From Flagellimonas aequoris (GTDB lineage: Bacteria > Bacteroidota > Bacteroidia > Flavobacteriales > Flavobacteriaceae), in NCBI RefSeq assembly GCF_003584165.1, contig NZ_QXFJ01000030.1, positions 558,001 through 622,000 of the forward strand: a DNA stretch of 64,000 nucleotides, in the 5' to 3' direction. The notes under the pieces were generated by a model that saw nothing but the letters and a program-made list of their open reading frames with translations, was not told the DNA's origin and searched no databases. Shown here piece by piece: positions 23,763-31,714 of this stretch. The position numbers were made by a program, and so were the translations under genes. Every line of letters starts with the position of its first letter. The stretch's first letter is position 1.

Positions 23763-24548
23763 ATGCCAAATTCCACAATAAGAACCATTAAGGATTATCT
23801 TCCTGTAATTTACATATTCCTTGTATGCTTTGGATATTTCAGTGAAAACATATATTATCAAAAATTCGATATTGACATTTTAGATTATCTCTCAGTACAA
23901 GAACTAATTTTCATATTTATACCATCAGGGGCAGCACTAACAATAGGGCTGTTGATTTACTTCATAATGATTATGCCGCAAATAATGCTTGGTTTTGAAT
24001 TTGGACCTTTTAAATTCATCAATTATGTTGTCAAATTCCGTGAACATTTAAATTCAAAAAATAAAAAAATATTGCTATTTATCTATGAATTAATAGAAAC
24101 TATTGTAGCTATAGTTGTCATATTGGGACCAATTGCAGGTTTTTTTTATTTGGCATTTGTAAATGATTTCAAGACAGGAATAGCAAAGAATAGCTTTGTA
24201 TATTACCTACTACTAATATGGGTCCCCTTATTTGTAGTGAAATCCTTAATCGAAATATCCAAAAACACAAATAAGATAAATAAATCACTATTGTTGGTCT
24301 TTAGTATAATTATGATAATGGAATTACTTGACTCATATCAAAAGCTTGACAAAGCTAATAATGTACTGGAAGGCTATGGTAAATATGCAGTTTATGTTGA
24401 ACTGAAGAAAGAACATGACCCCATTGTAACAGATGAAAATCTAATATTCATAGGACAAACAAAAGACTACATATTTTTCAGAAGATTAAAAGACAGTGTA
24501 AACTGTATCTACAACAAAAATGATATAAACGAAATATTGATAAAATGA
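23763..24548 (+). CDS. Reverse-oriented membrane protein inside the prophage (moron candidate)
   Basis: A 261-aa protein with five or six membrane segments (about 12-30, 45-75, 105-135, 145-165, 175-195) and a C-terminal soluble domain of about 60 residues (KKEHDPIVTDENLIFIGQTKDYIFFRRLKDSVNCIY). It is the only plus-strand gene of the prophage and sits exactly between the replication and structural blocks. Its AT content is even higher than its neighbours'. Such inverted singletons are often morons that change the host, for example by superinfection exclusion. Possible toxin or defence role is unproved. Confidence 0.68.
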   Translation: MPNSTIRTIKDYLPVIYIFLVCFGYFSENIYYQKFDIDILDYLSVQELIFIFIPSGAALTIGLLIYFIMIMPQIMLGFEFGPFKFINYVVKFREHLNSKNKKILLFIYELIETIVAIVVILGPIAGFFYLAFVNDFKTGIAKNSFVYYLLLIWVPLFVVKSLIEISKNTNKINKSLLLVFSIIMIMELLDSYQKLDKANNVLEGYGKYAVYVELKKEHDPIVTDENLIFIGQTKDYIFFRRLKDSVNCIYNKNDINEILIK

Positions 24549-24770
24549 CTATGATTTAAGTTTAGGTATAAAATCACAATTACAAGACAGTTTAACTCCC
24601 ATAATTTCAGAAACATACCTTATTGTAACACCATCTAACCGAGCAACATCCGAAATCAATAAATAATTTCTTTTTAGCCCTAAATCCTTAACATAATCAT
24701 CATAATAAGGCTTTATTTTACTTGGATTAATGCCCAAATAAACCGAAAACATTTTCTTAGTAACCTTCAT
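24549..24770 (-). CDS. Small putative DNA-binding protein of the prophage
   Basis: A 73-aa protein with a helix-turn-helix-like C-terminal half (LLISDVARLDGVTIRYVSEIMGV). The N-terminal half is basic and helical (KVTKKMFSVYLGINPSKIKPYYDDYVKDLGLK). Two cysteines near the end (CNC). It lies 4 bp after the replication initiator gene and may control replication or act as an Xis-like accessory protein; similarity to a named family is not certain. Confidence 0.55.
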   Translation of the reverse strand: MKVTKKMFSVYLGINPSKIKPYYDDYVKDLGLKRNYLLISDVARLDGVTIRYVSEIMGVKLSCNCDFIPKLKS

Positions 24771-24773
24771 AAC

Positions 24774-25961
24774 TTAACATTCAAGGTTAAAATCCAATTC
24801 ATAACGATAAAGGTCTATCAGCTTTATCTTTTCCTTGTCCCGAAATTCAGCCACGTATAGACTAAATTTGGAGTTGTACCATTCCAGGAGGTCGAAATCA
24901 TCCAGAATCCTTCTTATGGGAAGCAGAAAACGAATATCATGGTTAGAGGAGAAGTAGGAGCGGAGCAACCCTTTTACCATACGTTGTTGCCCTATAAAAG
25001 TCTCTTTGATAGTACGTTTTATTTTTCCAATGATTCCGGTAATCAAACCTATTGCGCGGCCAACTTTTTCAAAATCGATAAATTGATGGGTTCGTTCTTT
25101 GTTCACCTCGGATTTACCGGTATTTTCTTTTACTTCAAAATGGTTTGCCCTTGCTTTTTCCAACAGGTTAAAAATGAAGTTTTTGCTAAAGAGAACATCT
25201 AAGGAAAGATTATCCTGTTCAGATAAGTATTTGTTACTTAACTGATATTCATAACGCCAAATTTCACCTGATAGCCCCAAGGCATCCCAATGGGTCGTTA
25301 TATAAGGCTTTAAAGACCCTGTTTGCAATTCACGGGATTTATTGTAAATCCTGCAAAAACGGCTAGAGGAACGTTTGCCAATTTGGACACCAGTAAACTC
25401 AATCAATCCCTTTTTGGTCTTGGTGTACACGTTCACATCCTTTTCACGGCCAGAGATTAAAAACTCCCCATTGAAAACACCCCTCAACAAATTTGGAATG
25501 TCGTGTTGTTCCTGACTGAAATCGAGGGCTATATCGAGCCGATTTATGCCTGAAAAGTCAAGCCCCAAAATATCAATGACTTCTGAGACCTTTTGGCGTA
25601 ATTGGGAAGGGGTAGAGGTGTAGAACAAATGGTTTTCGAGCTGCATTTGCACCAAATTCTCATCGATTACGGTACTCCTTGGTTTAAATGTCATGGTGGC
25701 AAAGGCTTCACCTTGATAGGTAAGTTTTGCACGCTTTTCAAAGACTTTGGTGCCGTAGTCGGCAACATCTATAGTTAAACCGTTTTGGGTGTCAGTAACT
25801 GGATTGCCCGAGAGGTTCAAAATCAGATAATCAATGTTGAGCGCATAACTCGTGTCGAGTAAGTCCCCGTTATACCTATCGGGGACGTTAACAGACTGGT
25901 TTTTAATTGTTTTCATAGTGTTATTGGTTAAAATTTTGGGTTTAAAAACTTGTTTTTGCAT
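24774..25961 (-). CDS. Rolling-circle replication initiator (Rep_trans / PF02486-like)
   Basis: A 395-aa protein with the ordered marks of the phage and plasmid replication initiation factor family: GINRLDIALDFSQEQ (about residues 135-149, the RxDxAxD motif), RFCRIYNKSRELQ (about 196-208, the LRxYDKxxE motif with the candidate nicking Tyr) and IWRYEYQLSNKYL (about 232-244, RxExxL). Such proteins nick the double-strand origin and start rolling-circle replication, as in filamentous and other ssDNA phages. ATG at 25961 gives the longest form; ATG at 25916 (MKTIKNQ) is likely too, since the first 15 residues lack conservation features. The adjacent GC-rich stretch could hold the origin. Confidence 0.82.
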   Translation of the reverse strand: MQKQVFKPKILTNNTMKTIKNQSVNVPDRYNGDLLDTSYALNIDYLILNLSGNPVTDTQNGLTIDVADYGTKVFEKRAKLTYQGEAFATMTFKPRSTVIDENLVQMQLENHLFYTSTPSQLRQKVSEVIDILGLDFSGINRLDIALDFSQEQHDIPNLLRGVFNGEFLISGREKDVNVYTKTKKGLIEFTGVQIGKRSSSRFCRIYNKSRELQTGSLKPYITTHWDALGLSGEIWRYEYQLSNKYLSEQDNLSLDVLFSKNFIFNLLEKARANHFEVKENTGKSEVNKERTHQFIDFEKVGRAIGLITGIIGKIKRTIKETFIGQQRMVKGLLRSYFSSNHDIRFLLPIRRILDDFDLLEWYNSKFSLYVAEFRDKEKIKLIDLYRYELDFNLEC

Positions 25962-26008
25962 CGCTACGCTGTTAAACGCGGGTGGTTCGCATTCGCTTTC
26001 GGCAGTAG

Positions 26009-26260
26009 TTAAAATATCGTGGTGGTCAGGATTCCATCTTTATCCCAATGGATGTAGCCAATTTGTTCAATAGGGTAGCCCTTTCTTTTTCCTAATCGCT
26101 TATAGGAATAAACTTTAGCGTAATAGAAATTGGAGAGAGAACCATAATATCGTTCAAGTGATGACCATTTGCGCCTAGAAATCCTATGCCAAACAAAGTG
26201 TGTAGCACCATTTTCTTTGCTGCCAAAAACTACTTTTACAAGGCCTTGGGAAATTGTCAT
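26009..26260 (-). CDS. Small basic prophage protein
   Basis: An 83-aa basic, aromatic-rich protein (HRISRRKWSSLERYYGSLSN, YYAKVYSYKRLGKRKGYPIEQ) with beta character and no membrane segment. It lies upstream of the replication initiator and 2 bp after the 100-aa gene. The composition suggests nucleic-acid binding, but no family is recognised. Confidence 0.6.
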   Translation of the reverse strand: MTISQGLVKVVFGSKENGATHFVWHRISRRKWSSLERYYGSLSNFYYAKVYSYKRLGKRKGYPIEQIGYIHWDKDGILTTTIF

Positions 26261-26262
26261 GA

Positions 26263-26565
26263 TCAGAAAGCCCCGTTGGTTCGTTCAACATGTCTTTGGT
26301 GTGATTCCAAACCTTGTTTAAATTCTCCAGGATCCAAACGACATTTTAAAACTTCGGTAAAATCATCTTTGAACATTCGCCGATACTTTACACGGACGTA
26401 AGGATTGAGGGATTGATAAAAGGAATCTTGCTCATTTTCATAAGCAATACAGGAATGAAGTTTATGTACAACTTCAAGCCAAAAGGAGCAGTAAATATAT
26501 TTCGGGTCGGACATGGTTTGTCCGTGCATGCACTTAGCGCAAGCCTCACCAATTCGCTTTTCCAT
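26263..26565 (-). CDS. Small prophage protein with possible zinc-binding cysteines
   Basis: A 100-aa protein with an N-terminal Cys group CAKCMH (residues 9-14) followed by YC (about 26) and SC (about 39), spacing that could hold one zinc or an Fe-S cluster. The rest is basic and helical (VRVKYRRMFKDDFTEVLKCRL). It is in the early operon with the initiator, 6 bp after the first gene. Could be a transcription or replication accessory factor; no family recognised. Confidence 0.6.
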   Translation of the reverse strand: MEKRIGEACAKCMHGQTMSDPKYIYCSFWLEVVHKLHSCIAYENEQDSFYQSLNPYVRVKYRRMFKDDFTEVLKCRLDPGEFKQGLESHQRHVERTNGAF

Positions 26566-26571
26566 AAGATT

Positions 26572-26979
26572 TTACAGTAGGTTGTGTTTAAAAAGCTTCC
26601 TGTATAAATCCTTATGCGTTTTGGCTTTTAAGGCATAGCAAAATCCTTCGGTATTTCCGTATGAATTTTCTTTTGAAGGCTTAAACGGCCGTACATGTAC
26701 ATAACCATCCTTTACGAAAGTTGAAAAATCCAGTACAACTGTTTTGATGTACCGACCATTTGAATCTGTGTAAGGATGGCGTAACGTTAAAGAATTGCCC
26801 AAAAGCTGGGTAACATAAAATTTTCTTGCGTGTCGTTGGAATGTGCCTAAAACTAATGGCGTATCACGCATAGTTTTTACATGGTCCAAAGTCAATAATT
26901 GCTTTAGCTCATGTTTCTTTTTAATCTTTGTAAGTGTGCGAGGTTGATTTGCTTCAATTTGTTTAAATTGGCGAATCAT
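26572..26979 (-). CDS. First gene of the prophage early operon, unknown
   Basis: A 135-aa basic protein (RTLTKIKKKHELKQLL, FQRHARKFYVTQLLG, FKPSKENSYGN) without cysteine clusters beyond one Cys, no membrane segment and mixed helix and strand. It starts the minus-strand early block, 116 bp from the dif-like site at the right end. A DNA-binding role is possible from charge only. Unknown family. Confidence 0.6.
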   Translation of the reverse strand: MIRQFKQIEANQPRTLTKIKKKHELKQLLTLDHVKTMRDTPLVLGTFQRHARKFYVTQLLGNSLTLRHPYTDSNGRYIKTVVLDFSTFVKDGYVHVRPFKPSKENSYGNTEGFCYALKAKTHKDLYRKLFKHNLL

Positions 26980-27094
26980 TTTACAAGAATAAAATAGAAC
27001 GCAGTCATAAAACCTTTCAATTGATACAATTGCGTTCTTGGTTAATAAATCAAGGTTTTTACTTAAAAACCTCCCTTTACTTACCAGTCATATC

Positions 27095-27122
27095 TTGTAC
27101 TATAATCTACATTATGTAAAAT
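27095..27122. other. dif-like XerCD site, candidate right attachment site
   Basis: The site reads as arm TTGTACTATAA, centre TCTACA, arm TTATGTAAAAT. The last arm differs from the E. coli XerD arm TTATGTTAAAT at one base; the inner 21 positions match E. coli dif at 18. It lies between the last prophage gene (26979) and the host aldehyde dehydrogenase (stop 27157). A partial copy is at 18363-18390 and a second partial copy of the first arm and centre is at 17368-17384. Confidence 0.55.
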
Positions 27123-27156
27123 AGAATATTTCAAACTCCTTCCCGCCAATACTCAT

Positions 27157-28527
27157 TTAAAACAAATGTTTGATACGTTTGGCCCATCGTAATGGAATCT
27201 TATACGGTGCATAACGAATCGGGACATCCAACCAGGTACCTCGCTTTACAATGGATTTTTTGTGCGAGAACAAATCAAAACTGAATCTTCCGTGATACCC
27301 ACCGATCCCGGAACTGCCCACACCGCCAAACGGTAATTTTTTGTTACTGATATGGATGACCGTATCGTTAATGGTTCCACCGCCAAATGGATATTGTGCC
27401 ATCATCCGTTTCTGGAAGTTATTGTTATTGCTAAACACATAAAACGCCAAGGGTTTTCCATAACGTGTGATGATGTCATGCATTTCGTTCTCTGTTGTAT
27501 AAGGAATAATCGGTAAAATGGGTCCAAAAATCTCTCCGGCCATCAAGGCACTGTCCATACCCGGATTCTCTACCAATGTGGGTGCTATGTATTGGGTGTC
27601 ATCGGTCCAATGTCCTCCAAAAAGAATGTTTTGCCCTTCAAGCTTTGCTTTAAGTCCAGAATAATGCTTTGCCGTGGTAATCCTTGCAAAATCAGGCGAT
27701 TCCTCAATTTTTTCACCATAAAATTCAGTGATTTTATCCTTCAAGGCCTGCACCAAGGCTTCTTTCTTGGACTCATGCACCAAGATATAATCCGGGGCGA
27801 TACAAGTCTGCCCTGCGTTCAGGAATTTCCCCCAGGTAATTCGCTTTGCGGCCAGTTTTATCTGGGCCGTTTCATCTACTACACAGGGATTCTTGCCACT
27901 AAGTTCCAAGGTCACGGGCGTCAAATGTTCCGCTGCACTTTTATACACGATCTTGCCTACCTGCGTACTTCCCGTAAAGAAGATGTAGTCCCATTTTTCT
28001 GCCAAAAGTTCGGTGGATACCTCCACTCCCCCTTCCACAACGGCCACATATTCGGGTGGGAATACTTTTTTTATGATTTCCGCAATAATCTTTGAAGTAT
28101 TGGGACTCAGTTCCGAAGGCTTTATTACGGCTGTATTGCCCGCCGCCAAGGCCCCTATCAATGGGGAGATCACCAGCATGAACGGATAGTTCCACGGGGC
28201 GATGATCAATACCTTACCAAAAGGCTCGGATTGGATCCACTCCCTCGATGGAAAATTGGTCAAGGACGAGGTTACCCGCTTCGGTTGGCTCCAATGTTTC
28301 ACGTGTTTGATGGCATATTTCAATTCGGCCAGGGCAAATTGGGTCTCGGTGGCCAGACTTTCAAAGCGGGGTTTCCTAAAATCGGCATAAAGGGCATCGC
28401 AAATGGCATCCTCCCTATCTGTAATTTCTTGGTACAGAAGCTTTAGGTAGTGCTTTCGGAACGAAACCTCGTGGGTTTTTCGTGTTGCAAAAAAATCATT
28501 CTGGTCCTGTACCAACTGCTTGATCAT
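27157..28527 (-). CDS. Aldehyde dehydrogenase family protein
   Basis: A 456-aa ALDH of the short class-3-like kind. The catalytic Glu lies in VTLELSGKNP (about residue 207) and the nucleophile Cys in NAGQTCIAPD (about 241). The cofactor region contains IIAPWNYPF and FTGSTQVGK, and the end has a hydrophobic/basic tail (RWAKRIKHLF) as in fatty-aldehyde dehydrogenases that dock to the membrane. Likely oxidises medium- or long-chain aldehydes with NAD(P). It is the first host gene right of the prophage. Confidence 0.95.
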   Translation of the reverse strand: MIKQLVQDQNDFFATRKTHEVSFRKHYLKLLYQEITDREDAICDALYADFRKPRFESLATETQFALAELKYAIKHVKHWSQPKRVTSSLTNFPSREWIQSEPFGKVLIIAPWNYPFMLVISPLIGALAAGNTAVIKPSELSPNTSKIIAEIIKKVFPPEYVAVVEGGVEVSTELLAEKWDYIFFTGSTQVGKIVYKSAAEHLTPVTLELSGKNPCVVDETAQIKLAAKRITWGKFLNAGQTCIAPDYILVHESKKEALVQALKDKITEFYGEKIEESPDFARITTAKHYSGLKAKLEGQNILFGGHWTDDTQYIAPTLVENPGMDSALMAGEIFGPILPIIPYTTENEMHDIITRYGKPLAFYVFSNNNNFQKRMMAQYPFGGGTINDTVIHISNKKLPFGGVGSSGIGGYHGRFSFDLFSHKKSIVKRGTWLDVPIRYAPYKIPLRWAKRIKHLF

Positions 28528-28577
28528 ATTCCAATTGTTTCCCTAAATATAGCCAAACCTTCCCAAGGAGATAGCAT

Positions 28578-28609
28578 AAAAAAAAGCACCGATAAACTCG
28601 GTGCCTTTT
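28578..28609. terminator. Bidirectional intrinsic terminator
   Basis: GCACCGA-TAAAC-TCGGTGC (28586-28604) with an A-run before and TTTTT after. It lies between two minus-strand genes and should end transcription of the lipoprotein gene at 28630. Confidence 0.85.
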
Positions 28610-28629
28610 TCATATCTTTCCAAAAATGA

Positions 28630-29418
28630 TTATAAGGATATTTCTTCGCTCGCTCCGTTAGGATAGATCAATGTGGCTACATCATCGCACTCCCCGTCGC
28701 CAAAATCAATGGTTACGGCCAGTCCGTTTTTGGAGACCACCATCACCCCTGAGGTCAAATAGTCACAGGCGGCACTGCCTTGAAGGTCTTCCAAGGTTTC
28801 CACAGCATATACATTGCCATCGGCTTCCACGGTCCAGTGACCGGACAAGCTGAACACGGTGCTCGCAAGGTCTTCACCAAAGGTGATACCAAATGTTTTT
28901 TCACCCGCTTCGCTGATCACGCTGCCATCTTCCATTTCGATGGACATGTCGCTGGTCACGGTAAAGGAAACGGTGGACTGCTCCACACTGGTATTCACTA
29001 CATAGGTACGGGTACCGTTTATTTTGATGGTGCCCACATAAAAGTCCACATAAGTAGCGGTGAACGATGCAGTTTCCGTTCCGGCTTCGTAGGTTACCGT
29101 CACGGTTCCGTTGATATTGTCGGTACCATTGAGCACACAATTGTTAAAAGTGGCCACAAAACCGGTTTCGGTGAATTCAGCGGTATAGCAATCACTGATC
29201 TTTGCTGTGGATATCTTTGCGGTACTTCCGGCATAAATTTCTGCCAAGGCGTTATCGGCAACCCCGGCCACCTCATCGGTGGTCAAAATGGTCTGTAGTT
29301 CTGCTTGGGACAGTTTTTCGTCTTCGCTTGGCATGCCATCTTCGCTACAGGATTGAAAACCCAAAAGGGCCATTCCCAAAAGGGCGACAGCATAAAATTT
29401 TTGTGTAAGTCTGTTCAT
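28630..29418 (-). CDS. Hypothetical lipoprotein, beta-rich
   Basis: A 262-aa lipoprotein (lipobox GFQSC, Cys24 after MNRLTQKFYAVALLGMALLG). The mature part is acidic and Thr-rich with long strands (ITGTVTVTYEAGTETASFTATYV-like), a composition common in surface beta-sandwich lipoproteins. No active-site motif. Unknown function. A single gene with its own terminator. Confidence 0.75.
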   Translation of the reverse strand: MNRLTQKFYAVALLGMALLGFQSCSEDGMPSEDEKLSQAELQTILTTDEVAGVADNALAEIYAGSTAKISTAKISDCYTAEFTETGFVATFNNCVLNGTDNINGTVTVTYEAGTETASFTATYVDFYVGTIKINGTRTYVVNTSVEQSTVSFTVTSDMSIEMEDGSVISEAGEKTFGITFGEDLASTVFSLSGHWTVEADGNVYAVETLEDLQGSAACDYLTSGVMVVSKNGLAVTIDFGDGECDDVATLIYPNGASEEISL

Positions 29419-29568
29419 GTTACTTCAGTTAAGTGTGTATGGTGGTTAAACGGAGGTTGGGCGGGTTTAGTGTGCCCAGAATCCATAGATCGATAAAATG
29501 CCGTGCCCCTCAATCCAATTTTCGGCGAATAGTGGTATCTTTCCCAATCATTTAAAATCGATTTCCCC

Positions 29569-30039
29569 ATGAAGGCCCATAAAATTTTCTTCCTGCTCAC
29601 AGTTTTCATTTCCCTTTTTCTTTCCTGTAGTGATGACGACGGTGGTTCAACAACTACGGAGGTGGATATTTATGGAACATACGATTTGCAAGAAGTAAAT
29701 GTAAGTGCCGCTGTGGATGTGGATGGAGATGGGTCCTCCTCTACCAATTTGATGGATGAGGCCGATTGCATTTCGGGTACGTTGATCATCCGTGAAAACA
29801 TGACCTGGCAGTTTGAACAGACCAATTTTACGGTGACCAGCATTACCAACAACCAATATTATGTCGATTGTGAAGGAAGCAGTTTGGGCACCGGTGCCTG
29901 GGCCAGTGACGGGGTGCAAATAGCGTTTCAGGGAAGTACCCTACTGGGCACTCTACAGTTTAGCAATGACCGCATCACCAAAACTGAAGGGGAAGATCTG
30001 CCGGGGATCAAATCCTACGTCTATGTTAAAAGACAATAG
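29569..30039 (+). CDS. Lipocalin-like lipoprotein
   Basis: A 156-aa lipoprotein (lipobox FLSC, then SDDDGGS). After the acidic linker the sequence DIYGTYDLQEVNVS, DCISGTLIIRENMTWQFEQ and GVQIAFQGSTLLGTLQFSNDRIT is that of the lipocalin-like (DUF4923/lipocalin_4-type) family in Bacteroidota. Ligand unknown. Two cysteines may form a disulfide. It is convergent with the trehalase gene (2 bp between stops). Confidence 0.8.
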   Translation: MKAHKIFFLLTVFISLFLSCSDDDGGSTTTEVDIYGTYDLQEVNVSAAVDVDGDGSSSTNLMDEADCISGTLIIRENMTWQFEQTNFTVTSITNNQYYVDCEGSSLGTGAWASDGVQIAFQGSTLLGTLQFSNDRITKTEGEDLPGIKSYVYVKRQ

Positions 30040-30041
30040 TT

Positions 30042-31628
30042 TTAATTTGGACGTCCGAGGTCTTCCAATAGTTGTTTGAACCCAAGGGCCACGCCATTGG
30101 TCCAACCGAAACCATCCTGTGTGGGGTACTCCCCTCCTCCCGAAAGTAGGGAAAGGTCTTCCACATTGTATTTTTCCATCATTTTTCCGGTATTGGCATA
30201 CACCTTTTCGTTTAAGGTGAGCCACCTTGTCATGATTTCCTTGGCCTCGTCCACATAACCGTAGTTCAACAGTCCGTTAACAGCCAACCATTGTAACGGT
30301 GCCCAGCCATTTGGGGCATCCCATTGCTGACCGGAGTGGTCCAGCGTAGTGACCAATCCCCCATCCTTTAAAAAAGTGGACATGAGCACATCTTTCACGT
30401 TTTCTGCCTGTTCATCCGTGGCAATACCAAAAAACAAGGGGGACACTCCTGCCAAAGTTGGCGAAGGAGTCATGGCTCCTTTCTCAAAATTGAAATCGTG
30501 GAAATAGCCATCTTCCGCGTTCCAGAAATATTCCTGAATTGCTTTTTTTCTGGTTTCAGCAAGCTCTTGAAAATGATTTTGGGCGGATTTATCCCCTTTC
30601 AATCCATTGGCCTTGGCCAGGGTCTTTTCCATGAAATAAAGCAGGGAGTTTAAATCCACGGGCAAGATGGAAAGGATTTCGGTAGAGCCGAGCCCTCCTT
30701 CCTCGCCAAACCAACGGGAGCTAAAATCCCACCCCGATGCCGCAGCGGACCGAAGGTTTTTGTACAATAATTGTTTCAACGAATCTGATGGCAAGGAACT
30801 GGCCAGTAAAAAATCCTCTTTGTAGGATTCCGGTCTTGGCGTGTTGCCGGCATCCCAATAACGGTTAAGGGTGATGCCACCGTTCAGGTTGACTACCCTT
30901 TTTTCTGGGTCAATGCTGTCCCCTGCCCTTGCGCCTTCCATCCAATAGTTGTATTCCTTGGTCATTTCCGGAAGGTATTTTACAAGGAGTTGTTGGTCCT
31001 TTCTCGCAATGGCATCGACCATTAACGCAAAATAAGGCGGTTGGGAACGGGTTTTATAGTAATCCCTCGTACCGTTTGGTATAAATCCTATGGAATCGAT
31101 CAAAAAAGCAAAATTGTCCACCATGCTTTGGGCCACTTCCTGCTGTTCGTCCACCAATAGTCCTTCCATGGTGAAGTAACTGTCCCAATAATAGATTTCC
31201 TGAAAACGTCCACCGGGAACAATGTAGTTATAGGGCAAAGCAATTCGGGTGGAATGGGAGATGACACTGTCCGGACTTCTTTTCAGCTTGTCCCACATAT
31301 GCGAAATGTGGGTGTACATGTTTTGGGTGGTATCCAGTTCAAATTGAAGCCCCCTCATGGACTTGTCCTCAAAGTTTTCCAGTACAAAATCCTTAAGGCT
31401 AAATCCTTGATTATCTTTGTTTTGAAGGTATTCTTCTTCAAGTGCTGCTATATCCTTTTTGGGTACCAGGTCCACAAAGGTTTTGGAGTCTTCAAAAATG
31501 GCGGACATCTGCACGTCCTTAAACAGTTGGGTATCATAAAAGCTGACCGGCTCGGTCTTGATCGGGGCATCTGTCTTGCAACTTATGAAGAAGACTACAA
31601 TCAGGGTGCCGAATAACCATTTTTTCAT
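30042..31628 (-). CDS. treA: GH37 trehalase, lipoprotein
   Basis: A 528-aa trehalase. Both family signatures are present: PGGRFQEIYYWDSYF (about residues 132-146) and QWDAPNGWAPLQ (about 432-443). The catalytic acid is expected in the AGAESGWDFSSRW-like segment (AAASGWDFSSRWF here). A lipobox (FFISC, Cys17) places it in the periplasm or outer membrane, unlike cytoplasmic TreF. It hydrolyses trehalose to two glucose. The GntR regulator gene is divergent with 86 bp between and may control it. Confidence 0.93.
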   Translation of the reverse strand: MKKWLFGTLIVVFFISCKTDAPIKTEPVSFYDTQLFKDVQMSAIFEDSKTFVDLVPKKDIAALEEEYLQNKDNQGFSLKDFVLENFEDKSMRGLQFELDTTQNMYTHISHMWDKLKRSPDSVISHSTRIALPYNYIVPGGRFQEIYYWDSYFTMEGLLVDEQQEVAQSMVDNFAFLIDSIGFIPNGTRDYYKTRSQPPYFALMVDAIARKDQQLLVKYLPEMTKEYNYWMEGARAGDSIDPEKRVVNLNGGITLNRYWDAGNTPRPESYKEDFLLASSLPSDSLKQLLYKNLRSAAASGWDFSSRWFGEEGGLGSTEILSILPVDLNSLLYFMEKTLAKANGLKGDKSAQNHFQELAETRKKAIQEYFWNAEDGYFHDFNFEKGAMTPSPTLAGVSPLFFGIATDEQAENVKDVLMSTFLKDGGLVTTLDHSGQQWDAPNGWAPLQWLAVNGLLNYGYVDEAKEIMTRWLTLNEKVYANTGKMMEKYNVEDLSLLSGGGEYPTQDGFGWTNGVALGFKQLLEDLGRPN

Positions 31629-31686
31629 TGCATTGGTATTAAACTATGTTTAAATATAGGATAATAACGGCAATTTGATTCCGTTA

Positions 31687-31700
31687 AATCGTATACGATT
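31687..31700. promoter_or_regulatory. Palindromic operator candidate between trehalase and GntR gene
   Basis: AATCGTATACGATT is a perfect 14-bp palindrome with a GTATAC centre, typical for GntR-family (FCD subgroup) operators. It lies 15 bp upstream of the GntR start and within the divergent intergenic region. Confidence 0.6.
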
Positions 31701-31714
31701 TGTAATTTAAGGGC

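Noticed and set aside
18363-27122. Filamentous phage (Inoviridae) prophage
   Set aside because: No Zot/pI ATPase and no short pVIII-like coat with signal peptide; M23 peptidase plus holin point to a lytic, non-extruding phage.
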